Origin: Coriobacteriia bacterium | Lineage (GTDB): Bacteria; Actinomycetota; Coriobacteriia; Coriobacteriales; Atopobiaceae | Reading direction: 5' to 3' | Length of the DNA stretch: 6,665 nucleotides | Assembly: GCA_003150175.1 (NCBI GenBank) | Contig: QAKZ01000074.1 | Location: 1 to 6,665, forward strand | Notes under the pieces: generated by a model | What the model was told of the DNA's origin: nothing | Databases searched by the model: none | The model's input: the letters and a program-made list of their open reading frames with translations, nothing else | In this document: in pieces, positions 5,208 to 6,665 of the stretch | Layout: each line of letters opens with the position of its first letter | Position numbering within the stretch: position 1 is the first letter of the stretch | Program-made: the position numbers and the translations under genes

Positions 5208-6665
5208 CTACTCCTCGTCAGAACCCTCGGACTTGACGACCTGGGAAAGAAGGTCGTCGAGGCTGCCGAGATCCTCGTTGATGACGTCGCCGGAGCCGGA
5301 GGCGTCCTTCTCGTCGGCAGAACCGCCGATGAGCTCGTCGTCATCGAAGTGGTGCTTGGAGGGCGCGGCGGTGCCGAGCATCACGTCGTCCGCATCGGGC
5401 GAGAAGACCATGTTGAGCAGCTGAGAAAGATTCTCGCTGTCGGCCTCGTCGTCCTCGGGCTCGAGGATGTAGAGCAGGCCGCGGGCCTCGAGGCCGTCGC
5501 GGAGCTCCTCGATGGCCTTGGCGCCGATGCCGTCGATGCGCAGCAGGTCGTCCTCGGTCTTGCCGATGAGGTCGCCGACGGTCTCGATGCCGACCTCGCT
5601 GAACTTGTTGGTCCAGCGCTGCGACACGCCGAGGTCGTCGAAGAGGTAGAGCTTGGCGTCCTCGGAGCTGAGGGTGCGGCCGTTCTTGGAGTAGACGCCG
5701 CCGAAGCCGTAGTCGTCGCCGACCCAGTCGAGCTGCTTGGGCAGCTGCTCCTCGATGCCCTTGAGCTCGTCGGGGGCCCACTCGGGAAGGCTCTTGGCCA
5801 TCGGCGAGGTGGGGCCGTCGATCTTCTGGCCGTGGTAGGTCATCTCGACGTTGTGGTACGCCGCGAGGCCCGTGCCGGCCGGGATCTGCTTGCCGACGAT
5901 GACGTTGGACTTGAGGTCCAGCAGGTGGTCGACGTCGCCCTCGATGGCGGCCTCGGTGAGGACGCCAGCGGTGCGGATGAACGAAGCGCTGGACAGCCAG
6001 GAGTCGATCGAGCTGGCGACCTTGAGGGCGCCGAGGATGACCGGCTCGGCCTCGGGCGGGGTGCCGCCGGCCAGGGTGATGTTCTTCACCGTCTCGGCGA
6101 AGACATAGCGGTCGACGTACTCGCCGAGCAGGTACTGCGAGTCGCCCGGGTTGGTGACCTGGACGCGGCGCAGCATCTGGCGCGCGATGACCTCGATGTG
6201 CTTGTCGTCGAGGTCGACGCCCTGCGACGTGTAGACGTCCTTAACAGAGTCGACGAAGACGTGCATCGTGGACTCGATGTCGGTGAGCTTGCGGAGCTTG
6301 CGGAAGTTGACGAAGCCGCGGGTGATCTGGTCGCCGGCGCGGACCTCGACGCCGTCCTCGATGCCCGGCATGAAGCGGGCGGACGCGGGGACGCGCCACT
6401 CCTCGATGATGCGGGTCGGGTCCTCGATGTCCAGGATGCGGATGAGGTACTCGGTCTGCTCGGGCTGGATGCGCAGGAGGCCGGACACGGGGGCCAGGTC
6501 GGCCTCGCGACCCAGGATCTTCTCGTTGACGTTACCGACGACGTCGAACATGCGAGCGACCGTCGGGAGGCCCTGCGTGATGTCGTCGGCGCCCGCGACG
6601 CCGCCGGAGTGAATGGTACGCATGGTGAGCTGGGTGCCCGGCTCGCCGATGGACTGGGCGGCGAT
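5208..6665 (-). CDS. rpoC: DNA-directed RNA polymerase subunit beta', C-terminal 485 residues (5' end outside window)
   Basis: RpoC is the beta' subunit of RNA polymerase and carries the catalytic centre together with beta. The visible part opens with AAQSIGEPGTQLTMRT, the trigger-loop hairpin region, with the catalytic-loop Met, Arg and His kept (fragment residues 15, 16, 19) and Ile at residue 18 where Phe is usual. DITQGLP follows directly, so there is no SI3-type insertion. The conserved domain ends near fragment residue 270 (GKQIPAGTGLAAYHN). After it comes a roughly 215-residue extension: a linker containing DDYGFGGVYSKNG, an alphaCTD-like helix-hairpin-helix domain (342-400), and a highly acidic tail ending KSEGSDEE. 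The stop is TAG at 5210-5208, followed by a strong terminator. The reading frame is open to the window edge. Confidence 0.98.
   Translation of the reverse strand: MAAQSIGEPGTQLTMRTIHSGGVAGADDITQGLPTVARMFDVVGNVNEKILGREADLAPVSGLLRIQPEQTEYLIRILDIEDPTRIIEEWRVPASARFMPGIEDGVEVRAGDQITRGFVNFRKLRKLTDIESTMHVFVDSVKDVYTSQGVDLDDKHIEVIARQMLRRVQVTNPGDSQYLLGEYVDRYVFAETVKNITLAGGTPPEAEPVILGALKVASSIDSWLSSASFIRTAGVLTEAAIEGDVDHLLDLKSNVIVGKQIPAGTGLAAYHNVEMTYHGQKIDGPTSPMAKSLPEWAPDELKGIEEQLPKQLDWVGDDYGFGGVYSKNGRTLSSEDAKLYLFDDLGVSQRWTNKFSEVGIETVGDLIGKTEDDLLRIDGIGAKAIEELRDGLEARGLLYILEPEDDEADSENLSQLLNMVFSPDADDVMLGTAAPSKHHFDDDELIGGSADEKDASGSGDVINEDLGSLDDLLSQVVKSEGSDEE
5466..5642 (-). other. alphaCTD-like helix-hairpin-helix domain within the RpoC C-terminal extension
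   Basis: About 59 residues (fragment positions 342-400) read in parts DDLGVSQRWTNKF, GIETVGDLIGKTEDDLLRI and GIGAKAIEELRDGLEARGL. They align by eye along their whole length with the C-terminal domain of the alpha subunit (E. coli DDLELTVRSANCL, IGDLVQRTEVELLK, LGKKSLTEIKDVLASRGL). The counterparts of E. coli DNA-contact residues Arg265, Asn268, Gly296, Lys298 and of Glu302 are present (fragment Arg350, Asn353, Gly381, Lys383, Glu387). Cys269 is Lys and Ser299 is Ala. Domain likeness is seen in the sequence; DNA binding is inferred. Confidence 0.75.

Noticed and set aside
5208..5781. Other long open frames on both strands inside rpoC and hypB
   Set aside because: All are compositional shadows of the true minus-strand genes, with Arg/Pro/Ser-rich products and no ribosome sites.
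1..6665. tRNA or rRNA genes, CRISPR arrays, insertion sequences, attachment sites
   Set aside because: No cloverleaf-like segment, regularly spaced repeat, transposase motif or terminal inverted repeat was seen. The cassette between rpoC and rpsL shows no mobile-element borders.

Overview
All genes in this window lie on the minus strand, so transcription runs from high to low coordinates: rpoC (3' part) -> hypB -> a large multidomain iron-sulfur flavoprotein -> hypA -> rpsL -> rpsG (5' part). The DNA is GC-rich, with strong GC-ending codon preference. The r-proteins and RpoC look actinobacterial, and an anaerobic hydrogenase-related gene set sits beside them. I infer an anaerobic, high-GC actinomycetota of the class Coriobacteriia (relatives of Collinsella, Olsenella, Eggerthella, Slackia). 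This comes from recognition of protein style, not from a database search.

Layout. 5208-6665 is the last 485 residues of RpoC, from the trigger-loop region to the C-terminus. The ordinary RpoC end is followed by a roughly 215-residue extension that holds a domain resembling the C-terminal domain of the alpha subunit (alphaCTD). A textbook UUCG-tetraloop intrinsic terminator (5151-5181) closes the rpo operon. A new promoter region (5021-5051), with a perfect inverted repeat over its -35, precedes hypB (4258-4983). The 969-residue oxidoreductase (1280-4189) and hypA (920-1264) follow in a compact row with good Shine-Dalgarno sites. A 215-base gap (705-919) carries a TTGACA-type promoter for rpsL (333-704, TTG start), then rpsG (1-284), which leaves the window.

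How they fit together. In many bacteria rpoBC and rpsL-rpsG-fusA-tuf are close neighbours. Here a three-gene nickel/redox cassette occupies the junction, fenced by a terminator and promoters of its own. HypA and HypB deliver nickel to [NiFe]-hydrogenase. The gene between them encodes a fusion of a winged-helix/4Fe-4S module, a GltD/NfnB-like FAD and NAD(P)H module and a C-terminal ferredoxin, so it is a candidate electron carrier between pyridine nucleotide and a hydrogenase or other iron-sulfur partner encoded elsewhere.

The points most worth a second look are the alphaCTD-like domain on RpoC, the fused flavoprotein inside a hyp operon, the natural Arg at the streptomycin-resistance position 88 of ribosomal protein S12, and the palindrome over the hypB promoter.
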